Shown here piece after piece: positions 24,428 through 33,592 of a stretch of 64,000 nucleotides of DNA; the stretch's first letter is position 1; each line of letters begins with the position of its first letter. Source of the stretch: UBA1429 sp964482225 (GTDB taxonomy: Bacteria > Chloroflexota > Anaerolineae > UBA1429). Location of the stretch: contig CAYZWT010000007.1 of NCBI GenBank assembly GCA_964482225.1, positions 62,001 through 126,000 of the forward strand. Reading direction: 5' to 3'. The notes under the pieces are model-generated. The model was not told the origin of the DNA, did no database searches, and saw only the letters and a program-made list of their open reading frames with translations. A program made the position numbers and the translations under genes.

Positions 24428-25204
24428 ATGCAGATTTCGCTAATGTCGTACACGTTCAACCCCATGACCCGTGACGGCACCATGGATGCCTTTGGCTATC
24501 TGGAGACGGTGCGCTATCGCTATGGCCTGCGCACGGCGGACCTGTGGAACCGCACCCTGGCCAACGTCGAAGAGGGCTATCTCAAGACGGTGCGCCAGGG
24601 CCTGGTCGAGCGCGAGCTGGAGCTGGTGAACCTGGCCGTGGATGGCGCCCACATCTGGGAGGATGATCCTGACGTGCGCGCCCAGCATCACCAGGTCGCC
24701 CTGGAGCACCTGCGGGCCGCCGAGATCCTGGGGGCCAAGAGCGTGCGCATTGACGCGGGCGGGGGCCGCGACGAGCGCGACTGGACCACCGAGCAGTTTG
24801 ACCATATCGTGGCGCGTTTTCGCGAGTATGCCCAGCGCGCCCACGACAATGGCTATATGGTCGGCCCGGAGAACCACTGGGGCGCCGAGGCGGTGCCCGA
24901 GGTGCTCAAGCGCCTGTGCGAGGCGGTGGATCACCCCGCCTTTGGCGTGCTGCTGCACACCAAGCGCTGGCACGGCGAACTGGCCGCCCAGGGCGACGAG
25001 ATCGTGGCCCCCTGGACCATGCACACCCACATGACCGCCGTCCTCTCGGACGAGGCCCTGGCCGAGACGATGACCATGCTGCGCGACGCGGGCTACCAGG
25101 GCGTCTGGGGCATCGAGCTGGGCGGCGCCAGCTATGCCGAGGCGGGCGTCATTGTCGCGCGGGTGCGCCGCGTGCTGGAAAGCTGGCGCCTGGCAGAGGC
25201 GTAG
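24428..25204 (+). CDS. Sugar phosphate isomerase/epimerase (TIM barrel), second of a related pair
   Basis: A 258-residue paralogue of 23443-24204. Shared features include NLAVDGAHIWEDDPDVRAQ, KSVRIDAGGGRDER, DNGYMVGPENHWGAEAVPE and FGVLLHTKRWH, with metal ligands in the same places. The first ten residues, MQISLMSYTF, are typical of the family. It follows AGGAGG 5 bases upstream of ATG 24428. It is separated from its twin by a 223-base repeat-rich gap, which may mean an independent message. It ends the plus-strand cluster just before a strong palindrome. Confidence 0.9.
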   Translation: MQISLMSYTFNPMTRDGTMDAFGYLETVRYRYGLRTADLWNRTLANVEEGYLKTVRQGLVERELELVNLAVDGAHIWEDDPDVRAQHHQVALEHLRAAEILGAKSVRIDAGGGRDERDWTTEQFDHIVARFREYAQRAHDNGYMVGPENHWGAEAVPEVLKRLCEAVDHPAFGVLLHTKRWHGELAAQGDEIVAPWTMHTHMTAVLSDEALAETMTMLRDAGYQGVWGIELGGASYAEAGVIVARVRRVLESWRLAEA

Positions 25205-25217
25205 GCGCGTTGTCGGT

Positions 25218-25255
25218 AACGTGTGAACGTTGGCGCGCGCCAACGTTCACACGTT
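25218..25255. terminator. 38-bp perfect palindrome between convergent genes
   Basis: Bases 25218-25236 pair perfectly with 25237-25255 and leave no loop, so as RNA the closing bases would form a small GC-rich turn. It stands in the 58-base gap between the isomerase gene and the convergent DUF89 gene. Position and symmetry suggest a two-way terminator. GTTCACA(C/T)G words are repeated just after it (25244-25269). Confidence 0.75.
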
Positions 25256-25262
25256 CACATGC

Positions 25263-26435
25263 TCACACGTCCGGCTCGACATAGTGGATCAGGCCGCGCT
25301 CGCCGTTCACTAGCCAGGCGGGGTCCTGGGCGGCGATGGCCTCAGCCTCGCCAGGGGCCAGGCCCACCATCAGCTCGGCCTTGAGCGTGCGCAGCGTGAC
25401 ATAGGGCGCGGGCATGCACCGGGTCACCGCCGCCAGATCGGTGGTGTGGGGCCAATGGCGATCCTCCAGCAGACGGCGATAGTTCACATCCCCCTTGAGC
25501 AGGATCAGATCCGCCCCCGCCAGGTGCGCCGCCAGATCGTCCGGCAACCCGGTAAAATGGCGGCCGGTGGTCCAGAACCAGTGGCTCTCGATCCGGATGC
25601 GCCCGTCCTCCTCGGCGCGGTGCAACAGCGCCCCCAGCGCGGCGCTCGCAGCGTCGGGCATGGCCTCCAACGCCTGGCGCGCCAGCGCCCAATCCTTGGG
25701 CATGGTGTCGGAGACGAAAAAGGGCTGGGGTTTGAGGTGGAGGTGCACCTGCTGCACCAGTCCATGCGCCAGCAGCAGACCGATCAGCCCCATATCCGCC
25801 AGAATCTCGGGGCCGCTGTTGTCCGCCACCCAATCCAGCCGCCCCACCCGGCCCGCCGCCAGCCGCTCCCACACAGCGCGCCGGTGGTCTATCAGGATGC
25901 GGTGGGTCTCTTCACCATCGGCCTCGCTGCTAGCGGCCACGGTGATGTTGCTGAGATCGGCCCGGTTGCCCCACAGGCAGCGGGCGATGCCCGCCATGAA
26001 CCGGCTTTCCAGGTCGAGATCGCCCAGGGCCGCATAGTAGCGGCCTGTGGCGCCCAGCCCCTCGCCCAGGGCCTCGCGCTTTTGCGGCTCAAAGAGGTCC
26101 AGCAGGTAGAACGGGCCGGGCTCGAAATAGCGCACCGCATGCAGCAGGCGCCGGTAAAAGTAGGTCTCGGCCAGGAACCAGGGCAGCTCCAGCCAGGCCG
26201 CGCCCGCCCAGGGGGCCAGGGCCGCGCGCCATTCATCGGCGTCGTGGGCATCCTCGGGCAGCGGCGCTACGGACCCGGCCGTGAGCTCGGCGGCCAGGGC
26301 CTCCAGCGCGGCCAGGATCTCGGCCGGATAGTGTTGGGTGGCGATCACCTGGGCGATGACGCCCGGTTTGCGGCGCTGGATCGTGTGCCGGGCAAAGGAG
26401 CCGGGCTCAGAGACCATCAGGTAGGGTGGCAACAT
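25263..26435 (-). CDS. Damage-control phosphatase, DUF89/ARMT1-like
   Basis: A 390-residue protein of the DUF89 family of metal-dependent phosphatases. The N-terminal helical part (about 1-130) precedes a Rossmann-like phosphatase core with WVADNSGPEILADMGLIG and LILLKGDVNYRRLLEDRHW, which carry the metal-binding Asp, Asn and the phosphate-contacting Lys. Family members hydrolyse damaged or excess sugar phosphates. It faces the sugar-catabolic cluster, which fits such a clean-up role but does not prove it. The start at 26435 has GAGGAGGAGAAA ahead of it; a longer frame to 26531 has no such site. Confidence 0.85.
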   Translation of the reverse strand: MLPPYLMVSEPGSFARHTIQRRKPGVIAQVIATQHYPAEILAALEALAAELTAGSVAPLPEDAHDADEWRAALAPWAGAAWLELPWFLAETYFYRRLLHAVRYFEPGPFYLLDLFEPQKREALGEGLGATGRYYAALGDLDLESRFMAGIARCLWGNRADLSNITVAASSEADGEETHRILIDHRRAVWERLAAGRVGRLDWVADNSGPEILADMGLIGLLLAHGLVQQVHLHLKPQPFFVSDTMPKDWALARQALEAMPDAASAALGALLHRAEEDGRIRIESHWFWTTGRHFTGLPDDLAAHLAGADLILLKGDVNYRRLLEDRHWPHTTDLAAVTRCMPAPYVTLRTLKAELMVGLAPGEAEAIAAQDPAWLVNGERGLIHYVEPDV

Positions 26436-26534
26436 GGCTTTCTCCTCCTCTGCAGTCGTCGCATTGTACACCCGACGGCCCGGGTAAGCCATTGGAGGGC
26501 GCGGCAGCGTGGGTTCGGCGGCGCCTGCCAAAGG

Positions 26535-26620
26535 TTACCAGTTCAGAGCTGGGGGGGGAAAGCGGCCAACACGTTGTGGACGACGGCAGCGAACCTTGGC
26601 GGGCGAGTCGCCCGCCCTCC
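26535..26620 (-). repeat. 85-bp dispersed repeat, copy B, carrying a GGGCG hairpin
   Basis: The reverse complement of this segment matches 14656-14740 over about 85 bases with few differences, including CCACAACGTGTTGGCCGC and the run of Cs. The hairpin half is GGCGGGCG/CGCCCGCC with loop AGT at 26598-26616. It lies between the DUF89 gene start and the mutS2 promoter. The rest of the 325-base gap shows only that promoter. Confidence 0.85.
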
Positions 26621-26715
26621 ATCGGCTTGAGCGCCCCTGGCTGTCAGCACACGGAGGCATGATCTCATTCCCCCAACCTGAGCAGTTACGCCGCAGGTCG
26701 GCCCATCCCCGCGTT

Positions 26716-26744
26716 TTGACAGCCGCGCCTTACAAGTCTATACT
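26716..26744 (+). promoter_or_regulatory. Sigma-70-type promoter of mutS2
   Basis: Perfect TTGACA (26716-26721) and TATACT (26739-26744) are 17 bases apart. The transcript would start near 26751, giving a leader of only about 20 bases before ATG 26773. Confidence 0.8.
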
Positions 26745-26772
26745 TGTTTTTTGAATCCCTTTGCCCGAGCGC

Positions 26773-29184
26773 ATGGAAACGACGGCCATCTATATGCAAG
26801 AGCATCACCTCAAGACCCTGGAATACGACAAGATCCTGCAGCAGCTCGCCGAGCACACGGCCTTTTCGGCCAGCCGCGCGCTGGCGCTGGCCCTGCGCCC
26901 GGTGGCCGACGCCGCCGACGTGCGCCGCCGCCAGCAGGAGACCAGCGAGGCCAAAGCCCTGCTGGCCACCCGCGTCGAGCTGAGCGTGGGCGGCGCGCGG
27001 GATGTGCGCCCCTCGGCCAGGCGCGCCCAGTTGGAGGCCATGCTGCCCGCCGAAGAGCTGCTGGCGATCCACAACACGCTGCGCAGCGCCCGCGATCTCT
27101 ATCAAAAGCTGGCGCCCCTGCACGCCGAGGCGCCCCTGCTTTCGGATATGGCGGGCCAGATCCGCCCGCTGCACCATGTGATCGAGGAGATCGAGCGCTG
27201 CCTGGACAACGACGGCCAGGTGATGGATTCGGCCAGCCCCGAGCTGGCCCGCATCCGCCGGGAGAGCTTTGCCGCCAAAGAGCGCCTGCTGGAGCGCCTG
27301 CGCCGCCTGGTGAGCAGCTCCGAGACGGGGCGCTACCTGCAAGAACCCATCGTGACCGAGCGCAACGGGCGTTATGTCATCCCGCTCAAGGTCGAGTTTC
27401 GCGGGCGCATCCCCGGCATCGTCCAGGATCAATCCTCCAGCGGGGCAACCCTGTTCATCGAGCCGCTGGCCACCGTGGAGCTGAACAACCACTGGCACGA
27501 GCTCCAGATCGCCGAGCGCCACGAGGTGGCCCGCATCCTGCGCGCCCTGAGCGCCCTGGTGGGCGACGAAGCCGACAACATTGTCAACAATGTGCGGTTG
27601 CTGGCCGAGATTGACCTGGCCCTGGCCAAGGCCCACTATAGCTATGCGCTCAACGGCATCTCGCCCGCCCTCACCGAGGGCGAGTGGCCCCTGGCCGAGG
27701 AGCCGCTGCCGCCCCACCAGCAGCCGGTATACCTGCATAAGGCGCGGCATCCCCTGTTGGACCCCGCCACCGTGGTGCCCATTGACGTCTACCTGGGGGG
27801 CAACGACACGGTGGTGGTCATCACCGGCCCCAACACGGGCGGCAAGACCGTCTCGCTCAAGACCGTGGGGCTGCTGGCGGCCATGCACCAGGCCGGGCTG
27901 CACATCCCGGCCCGCGAGGGCTCGCGCCTGCCGGTCTTTTCCGGCATCTATGCCGATATCGGCGACGAGCAGAGCATCGAGCAGAGCCTCTCGACCTTTT
28001 CGTCGCACCTGACCCATATCGTTGCCATTCTGGAGCAGGCCGACGCCCGCTCGCTGGTGCTGCTGGACGAGATCGGCGCGGGCACCGACCCGGTGGAGGG
28101 CGCGGCCCTGGCCCAGGCCCTGATCGGCGAGTTCTTGGCGCGGCGCTGCCTGACCCTGTGCTCGTCCCACTATGCCGAGCTCAAGGTATTCGCCTTTGGC
28201 ACGCCCAGGGTGCAGAACGCCAGTGTCGAGTTCGATGTCAAGACCCTCTCGCCCACCTTTCACCTGAGCATCGGCCTGCCGGGGCGCAGCAACGCCCTGG
28301 CCATCGCTGAACGCCTGGGCCTGCCCAATCGGATCCTGAGCCAGGCCCGCAACCTGGTTTCGCCCGATGCGCTGGGCGCCGACCTGCTGCTGGAGAATGT
28401 GCGCAACGCCAGCGAGGCCGCCGACGCGGCCCAGCGCGAGAGCGAGGCCGCCCGCGAGCGCGCCCAGGCTATGGAGCGCGAGTTGCGCTTCAAGCTGGGG
28501 CAGATCGAGGAGGCGCGGCGGCTGGTGATCGAGGAGGCGCGCCAGCAGGCCCGCGACGAGCTGGAGCAACTGCGCGACGAGCTGCGCCACTGGCGCCAAC
28601 GCGCCGCCCAGGGCGGCGGCCAAGGCGCTGCCGAGCCGGTCAAGGAGATGCTGCGCGCCCTGGATCGGCTGGAGGAGCAGGTGCAGCCGGTGGCGCCGGT
28701 GAGCGAGCCGGTAGCGGCCCCTGAGACCGAGCTACAGGTGGGCGACCGGGTGTACCTGCCGACGCTGGGGCAGGAAGGCCAGCTTCAGGAGATTGACGGC
28801 GACGCGGGCCAGGTCAGCATCGGCGGGTTCCGGGTGCGCACCGAGCTGGATCGCATCGAGTTTCGTGGCCGCGAGCGCCGCCCGGCTGCGGCGCAGCCCG
28901 AGGCGCCGGCGCGGCGTCCCGTGGGCGCCTCGCCCGGCATGGAGCTGGATATGCGGGGCCTGCGCGTCGAAGAGGCCGCCCCCGTGGTCGCCAAGTACCT
29001 GGAGGACGCCTATCTGGCCGCCCTGCCCTGGGTGCACATCATCCACGGCAAAGGGATGGGCGTGCTCAAGCAGGTGGTGCGCGACCAGTTGCGCGGCCAT
29101 CCGCTGGTGCGCTCTTTCCGGCCGGGCGAGCTCTCGGAAGGGGGCGACGGCATCACCGTGGTGCAGTTGGAGAGCGCCGAGTAG
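26773..29184 (+). CDS. mutS2: MutS2-type DNA/ribosome-associated ATPase
   Basis: An 803-residue protein. It lacks the mismatch-recognition domains of MutS and begins with the core/lever helices. The ATPase has Walker A GPNTGGKT near residue 352, YADIGDEQSIEQSLSTFSSH, Walker B LLDEIGAGTDP and SSHYAELK. A long coiled coil (about 530-620) follows, with KOW-like strands near 655, and a C-terminal Smr domain contains LDMRGLRVEEA and HIIHGKGMGVLK. MutS2 has been linked to suppressing recombination and to splitting collided ribosomes. No ribosome site is clear; ATG 26773 was chosen over TTG 26761, and ATG 26794 is also possible. Confidence 0.93.
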   Translation: METTAIYMQEHHLKTLEYDKILQQLAEHTAFSASRALALALRPVADAADVRRRQQETSEAKALLATRVELSVGGARDVRPSARRAQLEAMLPAEELLAIHNTLRSARDLYQKLAPLHAEAPLLSDMAGQIRPLHHVIEEIERCLDNDGQVMDSASPELARIRRESFAAKERLLERLRRLVSSSETGRYLQEPIVTERNGRYVIPLKVEFRGRIPGIVQDQSSSGATLFIEPLATVELNNHWHELQIAERHEVARILRALSALVGDEADNIVNNVRLLAEIDLALAKAHYSYALNGISPALTEGEWPLAEEPLPPHQQPVYLHKARHPLLDPATVVPIDVYLGGNDTVVVITGPNTGGKTVSLKTVGLLAAMHQAGLHIPAREGSRLPVFSGIYADIGDEQSIEQSLSTFSSHLTHIVAILEQADARSLVLLDEIGAGTDPVEGAALAQALIGEFLARRCLTLCSSHYAELKVFAFGTPRVQNASVEFDVKTLSPTFHLSIGLPGRSNALAIAERLGLPNRILSQARNLVSPDALGADLLLENVRNASEAADAAQRESEAARERAQAMERELRFKLGQIEEARRLVIEEARQQARDELEQLRDELRHWRQRAAQGGGQGAAEPVKEMLRALDRLEEQVQPVAPVSEPVAAPETELQVGDRVYLPTLGQEGQLQEIDGDAGQVSIGGFRVRTELDRIEFRGRERRPAAAQPEAPARRPVGASPGMELDMRGLRVEEAAPVVAKYLEDAYLAALPWVHIIHGKGMGVLKQVVRDQLRGHPLVRSFRPGELSEGGDGITVVQLESAE

Positions 29185-29597
29185 GCAACCGGGGCTGGCA
29201 CCGCCCTCAAGTGCCGAGGCCCTGACGGCCGGCCTCGGAGCGAGGTCGCATCGGATACAGCCTATTAGCTGCATTACGAGTTCTACACCCCATACGCGCC
29301 GAACCTATTTGGTTCAATGGCACGGCATCTGTCATGCACGCTTGGCTGACTATGAGTCTCGCCAGCGAGAACCTGTTTTCTACTACGGCTATAGTCTGAG
29401 TAGATACCGGATCAATTGTCTCTTGTCACGCTCTCCGTGACTGTCTTGCGTCCGGAATCATCCCTTGAGGCAACTATACGGGCCGCGAATAGAGTCTGTG
29501 CCCCAATCCTACGTCTAGTCCCCTGTTTCACGCATGGGCATCAGCCGCTAGCGCCCCAGCAGGCAATCGGTCTACGTCATCAAAAGGAGGCTAGAAC
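29185..29597. other. 413-base gap of lower GC with a hairpin after mutS2
   Basis: A hairpin CCGAGGCC/GGCCTCGG with a 9-base loop is at 29214-29238, just after mutS2, and may be its terminator, though no T-run follows. The remainder, about 29260-29597, is clearly poorer in GC than its surroundings and has no convincing gene. One frame around 29309-29440 reads like a degraded protein piece, but I cannot name it. Confidence 0.5.
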
Positions 29598-30494
29598 ATG
29601 GTGAACGCAGCAGAGTTCGCAGCATACGCTGGCGAAAACCTGGAGCATTGGCGATCTATCGAGGGGCAGCGTATCATGCACTCTATGTGGGGCAATGGCA
29701 CGATTTGCCAGGTGAGAGGCAAAGTCGAGACCCTCGAAATCCATGTGCAGTTTGACCAACCAGTGAATGGTTCCACAGAGGCCAGGAGGTTTTTGAGAGA
29801 GGCCTTCAACGGTGTCCACATCAAGGAGGTGTCACTACCCGATGCTGTCGAAGCAAACCGTTCACAGCTTCGAGAAGAGCGTGAACGTCGCAAGGCGTCG
29901 GCGGAGCTCAGGGAGAAGTACGGTGTCGGCAGTTACAAAGACGATGCAGAACCATCTCGATTGGACTCCATTCTTCAGAAGCTTGAGCAAGCGGCGCGCT
30001 TGTCTCAGGAGGATATCGATTGGCTCAACGCCCGCGCGCTATGGCCGGTTCTGGCAAAGCACTACGAGCTGATTGGGCGGCTCGCTTCCGCGGGGAGGTG
30101 CTGGAGACAGGCCAAACAGCCGCGCAGAGCCCTGGAGATCACAGAGGGCGAGACGAGTAATCCAAGCGTCTTGACGATGCGCGGCGGGGCCTACAAGGAC
30201 CTGGGCGATCTGGACAGCGCAGAGAACTGTGCCAACATAGCCATCGATCTCGCGCCAGACAGCTATTACCCTCACAACTTGCTGGGCGCGATCCATTACG
30301 TTCGCGGGGAGACCAAGAAGGGCGATGATTGTTTCTCAAAGGCCATAGAACTGGGCGCGCCATCCCATTCGGTTGATCGGACAATTCGCTCTGCTCTGGA
30401 ACAACTTCCCAAGTCTGAGCAGAGAAGAGCAGCAGAGTACCTGGTTGCCAAGGACAGAATCAGATATGCATGGGCGCTCAAGTATCTGAAGTAA
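29598..30494 (+). CDS. TPR-repeat protein with an N-terminal GxGxI strand domain, function unknown
   Basis: A 298-residue protein. The first 80 residues include MWGNGTICQVRG and IHVQFDQP, resembling the small Tudor-like beta domain seen at the C-terminus of PcrA/UvrD helicases. A charged helical region follows (about 85-110). Residues 145-270 form tetratricopeptide repeats, for example ALWPVLAKHYELIGRLASAG, RGGAYKDLGDLDSAENCANI and LLGAIHYVRGETKKGDDCF. TPRs act as protein-binding scaffolds. It has a strong AAAAGGAGG site. Base composition is less GC-rich than neighbours, and it lies between two repair genes (mutS2 and uvrC), so transfer is possible. I do not recognise the gene. Confidence 0.75.
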   Translation: MVNAAEFAAYAGENLEHWRSIEGQRIMHSMWGNGTICQVRGKVETLEIHVQFDQPVNGSTEARRFLREAFNGVHIKEVSLPDAVEANRSQLREERERRKASAELREKYGVGSYKDDAEPSRLDSILQKLEQAARLSQEDIDWLNARALWPVLAKHYELIGRLASAGRCWRQAKQPRRALEITEGETSNPSVLTMRGGAYKDLGDLDSAENCANIAIDLAPDSYYPHNLLGAIHYVRGETKKGDDCFSKAIELGAPSHSVDRTIRSALEQLPKSEQRRAAEYLVAKDRIRYAWALKYLK

Positions 30495-30602
30495 GGCGAG
30501 TCGCAATCAACACCGGCTTGACGGGCCAGCAGCAGAACTAATGACGGCTCAACCGTTGAGGGCGATCTGTCCTCGCAAAGCATCGCTATGTTTCCGCCGC
30601 TC

Positions 30603-32447
30603 CTACAGATACGCGGCCAACTGCTCCGCCATGGCCCGGTTCATCCCGGGCACGGCGGCCAGCTCCTCTACGCTGGCCTGCCGGATCGCCTCTAGCGAGC
30701 CGAACTGCTTGAGCAGCGCCTGGCGGCGCTTGGGGCCGATGCCGGGCACCTCGTCCAGCAGCGAGCGGGTGCTGTCCCGCTCGCGCAGCTTGCGGTGATA
30801 GCCCACGGCAAAGCGGTGGGCCTCGTCGCGGATGCGCTGCACCAGATAGAGGGCCTGTGAGCCGCGCGGCAGCCGGATAGATGTGGCGCGCCCCGGCAGG
30901 AACAGCTCCTCCTCCTGCTTGGCCAGGGCCACCGTGGCGATTTGGCCCATGCCCAGGGCCTCCATCACCTCGCGGGCCACGCCCAATTGCCCCTTGCCGC
31001 CATCCAGGATCACCAGGTCCGGCAGGATGGCCCAGCGCTCGCCCTTGCCGCCCACGGCCCGTTTTTCCTGGGCCTCGCGGGCGCGCTGAAAGCGCCGGGT
31101 GAGCACCTCGCGCATCGAGGCATAGTCGTCGGTGCCCTCGACGGTGCGGATGCGAAAGCGGCGGTAATCCTGCTTGTTGGGCGTCCCGCGCTCGAACACC
31201 ACCATACTGCCGGTGGTGTTGCTGCCCTGGATGGTCGAGATATCGTAGCACTCGATGCGGGTGGGCGGATGGGGCAGGCCCAGCGCCTCCTGCAGCTCGG
31301 TCAGCGCCTGGGTCTGGCGGTTGGTATCCACCTCCCACTCCATGCGCAGACGCTCTAGCGTCTCGATGGCGTTCTCATAGGCCATGTTGACGATGGCGCG
31401 CTTGTCGCCGCGCTTGGGCACCTTGATGGCCACCTTGTTGCCGCGCCGGGCGCCCAGCCAGGAAGAGATCACGGCAAACTCGTCCAGATCGTGCTGCAAG
31501 AGGATCTCGGGGGGGATCTGGGTCGCCTCGCTGTAGAACTGCTTGATGAACGAGCCCATCACCTCGGCGTCGCCCTCTTCTTGCGCGCCGGTGAGTACGA
31601 AATACTCGCGCCCGATCAGCTTGCCATCCCGGATGAAAAAGACCTGGACGCACGCCTGACCGTCATCGCGGGCCATAGCGATGATGTCATGGTCGCGCAG
31701 GTGCTCCGAGACGATGCGCTGGCGCTCGATGACCTGGTTGATGGCGCTCACCTGGTCGCGCAGAGCGGCGGCCCGCTCGAACTCCAAAGCGTCGGCGGCC
31801 TCGTCCATCTGGCGGCTCAACTGCTCTAGCACCTGCCCCGAGCGCCCCTCTAGAAAGAGACAGGCCTGATGGATCACCTCACGATAGCCCGCCTGGTCAA
31901 TGGCCCCGATGCAGGGTCCCGTGCAGCGCTTGATGTGATAGTACAGACAGGGTCGGGCGTCGTGGCCGGTGATCTCGCGGTTGCAGGTGCGATAGGGGAA
32001 CAGGCGCCGCAGCACCTCCAGGGTCTGGTAGACCGCCTGGGACGAGGTGAACGGGCCGAAATAGCGGGCGCCATCGCGCCGGGCCTGGCGCACGATCTGG
32101 ATGCGAGGAAAAGGCTCCTGCAAACTGACCTGGATGTAGGGGTAGCGCTTGTCATCCTTGAGGCGCACATTGTAGCGCGGCCGGTGCCGCTTGATCAGCT
32201 CGGCCTCCAGGATCAGCGCCTCTAGCTCGGATTCGGTGACGATCCACTCGATATCGGCGACCTCGGCCACCAGGCGCTCGGTCTTGGGGCTGTGGCCCGC
32301 CGAGGCGTGGAAATACGAGCGCACGCGGTTGCGCAACACCACGGCCTTGCCCACATAGATGACGCTTCTCTTGGCGTCCTTCATCAGATACACGCCCGGC
32401 TTGTCAGGCAGGCCGGCCAGGCGCGTGGTGATCTGCTCATCTACCAT
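30603..32447 (-). CDS. uvrC: Excinuclease ABC subunit C
   Basis: A 614-residue nucleotide-excision repair nuclease. The N-terminal GIY-YIG domain reads KPGVYLMKDAKRSVIYVGKA near residues 16-35. Next come the UVR helix near 205-240 (LSRQMDEAADALEFERAAALRDQ), the RNase H-like second nuclease core (IECYDISTIQGSNTTGSMVVFE, DLVILDGGKGQL), and paired helix-hairpin-helix motifs at the C-terminus (LLDEVPGIGPKRRQALLKQFG). It makes both incisions at the UvrB-bound lesion. The length and domain order are standard. A weak GAGGAG site sits somewhat far upstream of ATG 32447. Confidence 0.96.
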   Translation of the reverse strand: MVDEQITTRLAGLPDKPGVYLMKDAKRSVIYVGKAVVLRNRVRSYFHASAGHSPKTERLVAEVADIEWIVTESELEALILEAELIKRHRPRYNVRLKDDKRYPYIQVSLQEPFPRIQIVRQARRDGARYFGPFTSSQAVYQTLEVLRRLFPYRTCNREITGHDARPCLYYHIKRCTGPCIGAIDQAGYREVIHQACLFLEGRSGQVLEQLSRQMDEAADALEFERAAALRDQVSAINQVIERQRIVSEHLRDHDIIAMARDDGQACVQVFFIRDGKLIGREYFVLTGAQEEGDAEVMGSFIKQFYSEATQIPPEILLQHDLDEFAVISSWLGARRGNKVAIKVPKRGDKRAIVNMAYENAIETLERLRMEWEVDTNRQTQALTELQEALGLPHPPTRIECYDISTIQGSNTTGSMVVFERGTPNKQDYRRFRIRTVEGTDDYASMREVLTRRFQRAREAQEKRAVGGKGERWAILPDLVILDGGKGQLGVAREVMEALGMGQIATVALAKQEEELFLPGRATSIRLPRGSQALYLVQRIRDEAHRFAVGYHRKLRERDSTRSLLDEVPGIGPKRRQALLKQFGSLEAIRQASVEELAAVPGMNRAMAEQLAAYL

Positions 32448-32599
32448 AAGGGGCTGCTCGCTCCTCTGTCAGAGGCGTCTCATCCAGCAAATGCTAGACG
32501 GATTATACCCCCAGGGGGCCGGATGGGCAACCGGGAGGATAGCCCAAGCGCGGGCAGGCCACCTTTGTTCCGCAACGGGGTGCACCCCCTGCCCCAGCC

Positions 32600-33481
32600 T
32601 TACCAGGTGCGCTCGCTTAGGAAATCCTGAATCGTCTCTCTGGGGACGGGCAGCTCGTCCATGTGCCCCTCCAGCCAACGAGAGAAATCCTCTTCGATGT
32701 GGGCCTCCCAGCGCCGGTCAATCTCGCCGGGGGTGTAGCGCCCCTCTTGCAGGCAGAGCTTGCCAAAGATGTCGCGCAGGCGAATGATCTCGGCGGTGGT
32801 GACCACGATTTCCGCCAGGTGCGGCGGAATGAACACCGCGGCATCGTCGCGGCCCAGCACCACATCCCCCGGCATAACCGACACGCCGCCGATGCGCACG
32901 GGGCAGTTGACGCCCATCAGGACGATGGTGGGCGTGGCGTAGGAGGGGTGGTATCCCCGGCAAAAGGAGACGAAATCCTCCATCTCACGCACGCCCTCGA
33001 TATCGCGTATGCCCGCATCGTGGACGACGCCGTTGCCGGTCTTGGCATAGATGGAGGTGGAGAGGTTATCGCCAATGACGGGGCCATCGGCCAGCTTGCC
33101 GAACACGTCGGCCACATACACATCGCCGCGCACCAGCGCATCAATGGGCCAGGAGACCTGGTCGCCCACGCAGCCCTCGGCCTGGGCCAGGGCAAAGACC
33201 TGGTTGCGCACATCGTCGCGGCGCGGCATATAGCTGGCGGTGACGGCGCGACCCACCAGGATCTTGCCCGGCTGGGTGCAGCAGAAATCGCCCTCGTACT
33301 GCCAGTGGTAGCCCTCGCCCCGCAACACGCCCCACGCCTGGGTGATGGTCACCTCGCGCATGCGCGCCAGGATGCCATCGGGCACCCGAGGGCGGCCATC
33401 GGGGGTGCGCTCGCCCTGCCACAGGGGGGTAAAGGCGATGATCTCTTCTGGGGTCAGGTTCAGGGGCGCGTATTTGGCCAT
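32600..33481 (-). CDS. RraA family protein (aldolase/RNase E regulator-like fold)
   Basis: A 293-residue protein with the RraA/methyltransferase-like fold. The active-site pattern of the aldolase branch is present: GDNLSTSIYAKTGNGVVHDAGIRDIEGVREM, with the Arg-Asp pair, and before it the conserved VYVADVFGKLADGPVIGD. Members include 4-hydroxy-4-methyl-2-oxoglutarate/4-carboxy-4-hydroxy-2-oxoadipate aldolases and proteins of unknown activity in sugar-acid pathways. It is longer than RraA proper (about 160 residues) because of extra N- and C-terminal helices. ATG 33481 follows GGGAGGC. A true RNase E regulator is unlikely here; a metal-dependent aldolase or hydrolase is the better guess. Confidence 0.82.
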   Translation of the reverse strand: MAKYAPLNLTPEEIIAFTPLWQGERTPDGRPRVPDGILARMREVTITQAWGVLRGEGYHWQYEGDFCCTQPGKILVGRAVTASYMPRRDDVRNQVFALAQAEGCVGDQVSWPIDALVRGDVYVADVFGKLADGPVIGDNLSTSIYAKTGNGVVHDAGIRDIEGVREMEDFVSFCRGYHPSYATPTIVLMGVNCPVRIGGVSVMPGDVVLGRDDAAVFIPPHLAEIVVTTAEIIRLRDIFGKLCLQEGRYTPGEIDRRWEAHIEEDFSRWLEGHMDELPVPRETIQDFLSERTW

Positions 33482-33525
33482 TGTGCCTCCCAGGTAAGCC
33501 CGGTGATTTTGACCACTATTGGGGC

Positions 33526-33560
33526 GCGAGCGTCTCGCCCGCGACCGGCCCAAGGCCGGT
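33526..33560 (-). repeat. Double-hairpin dispersed repeat, copy 4 (inverted)
   Basis: The inverse of the element at 12239-12280: GCGAGCG/CGCCCGC around TCT (33526-33542, one mismatch) followed by ACCGGCC/GGCCGGT around CAA (33544-33560). It lies in the gap between the RraA-like gene and the methionine gene, 50 bases from another copy. Confidence 0.75.
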
Positions 33561-33592
33561 GCAGCATGCGCAAGGCAATGCAAGCGCCAAGA

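Noticed and set aside
26686..28623. A 645-codon minus-strand frame
   Set aside because: It is antisense to mutS2, which has all family motifs; no ribosome site or known domain supports it.
29309..29440. A degraded transposase or phage gene
   Set aside because: One frame looks protein-like for about 40 residues but has no motif that I could tie to any family.
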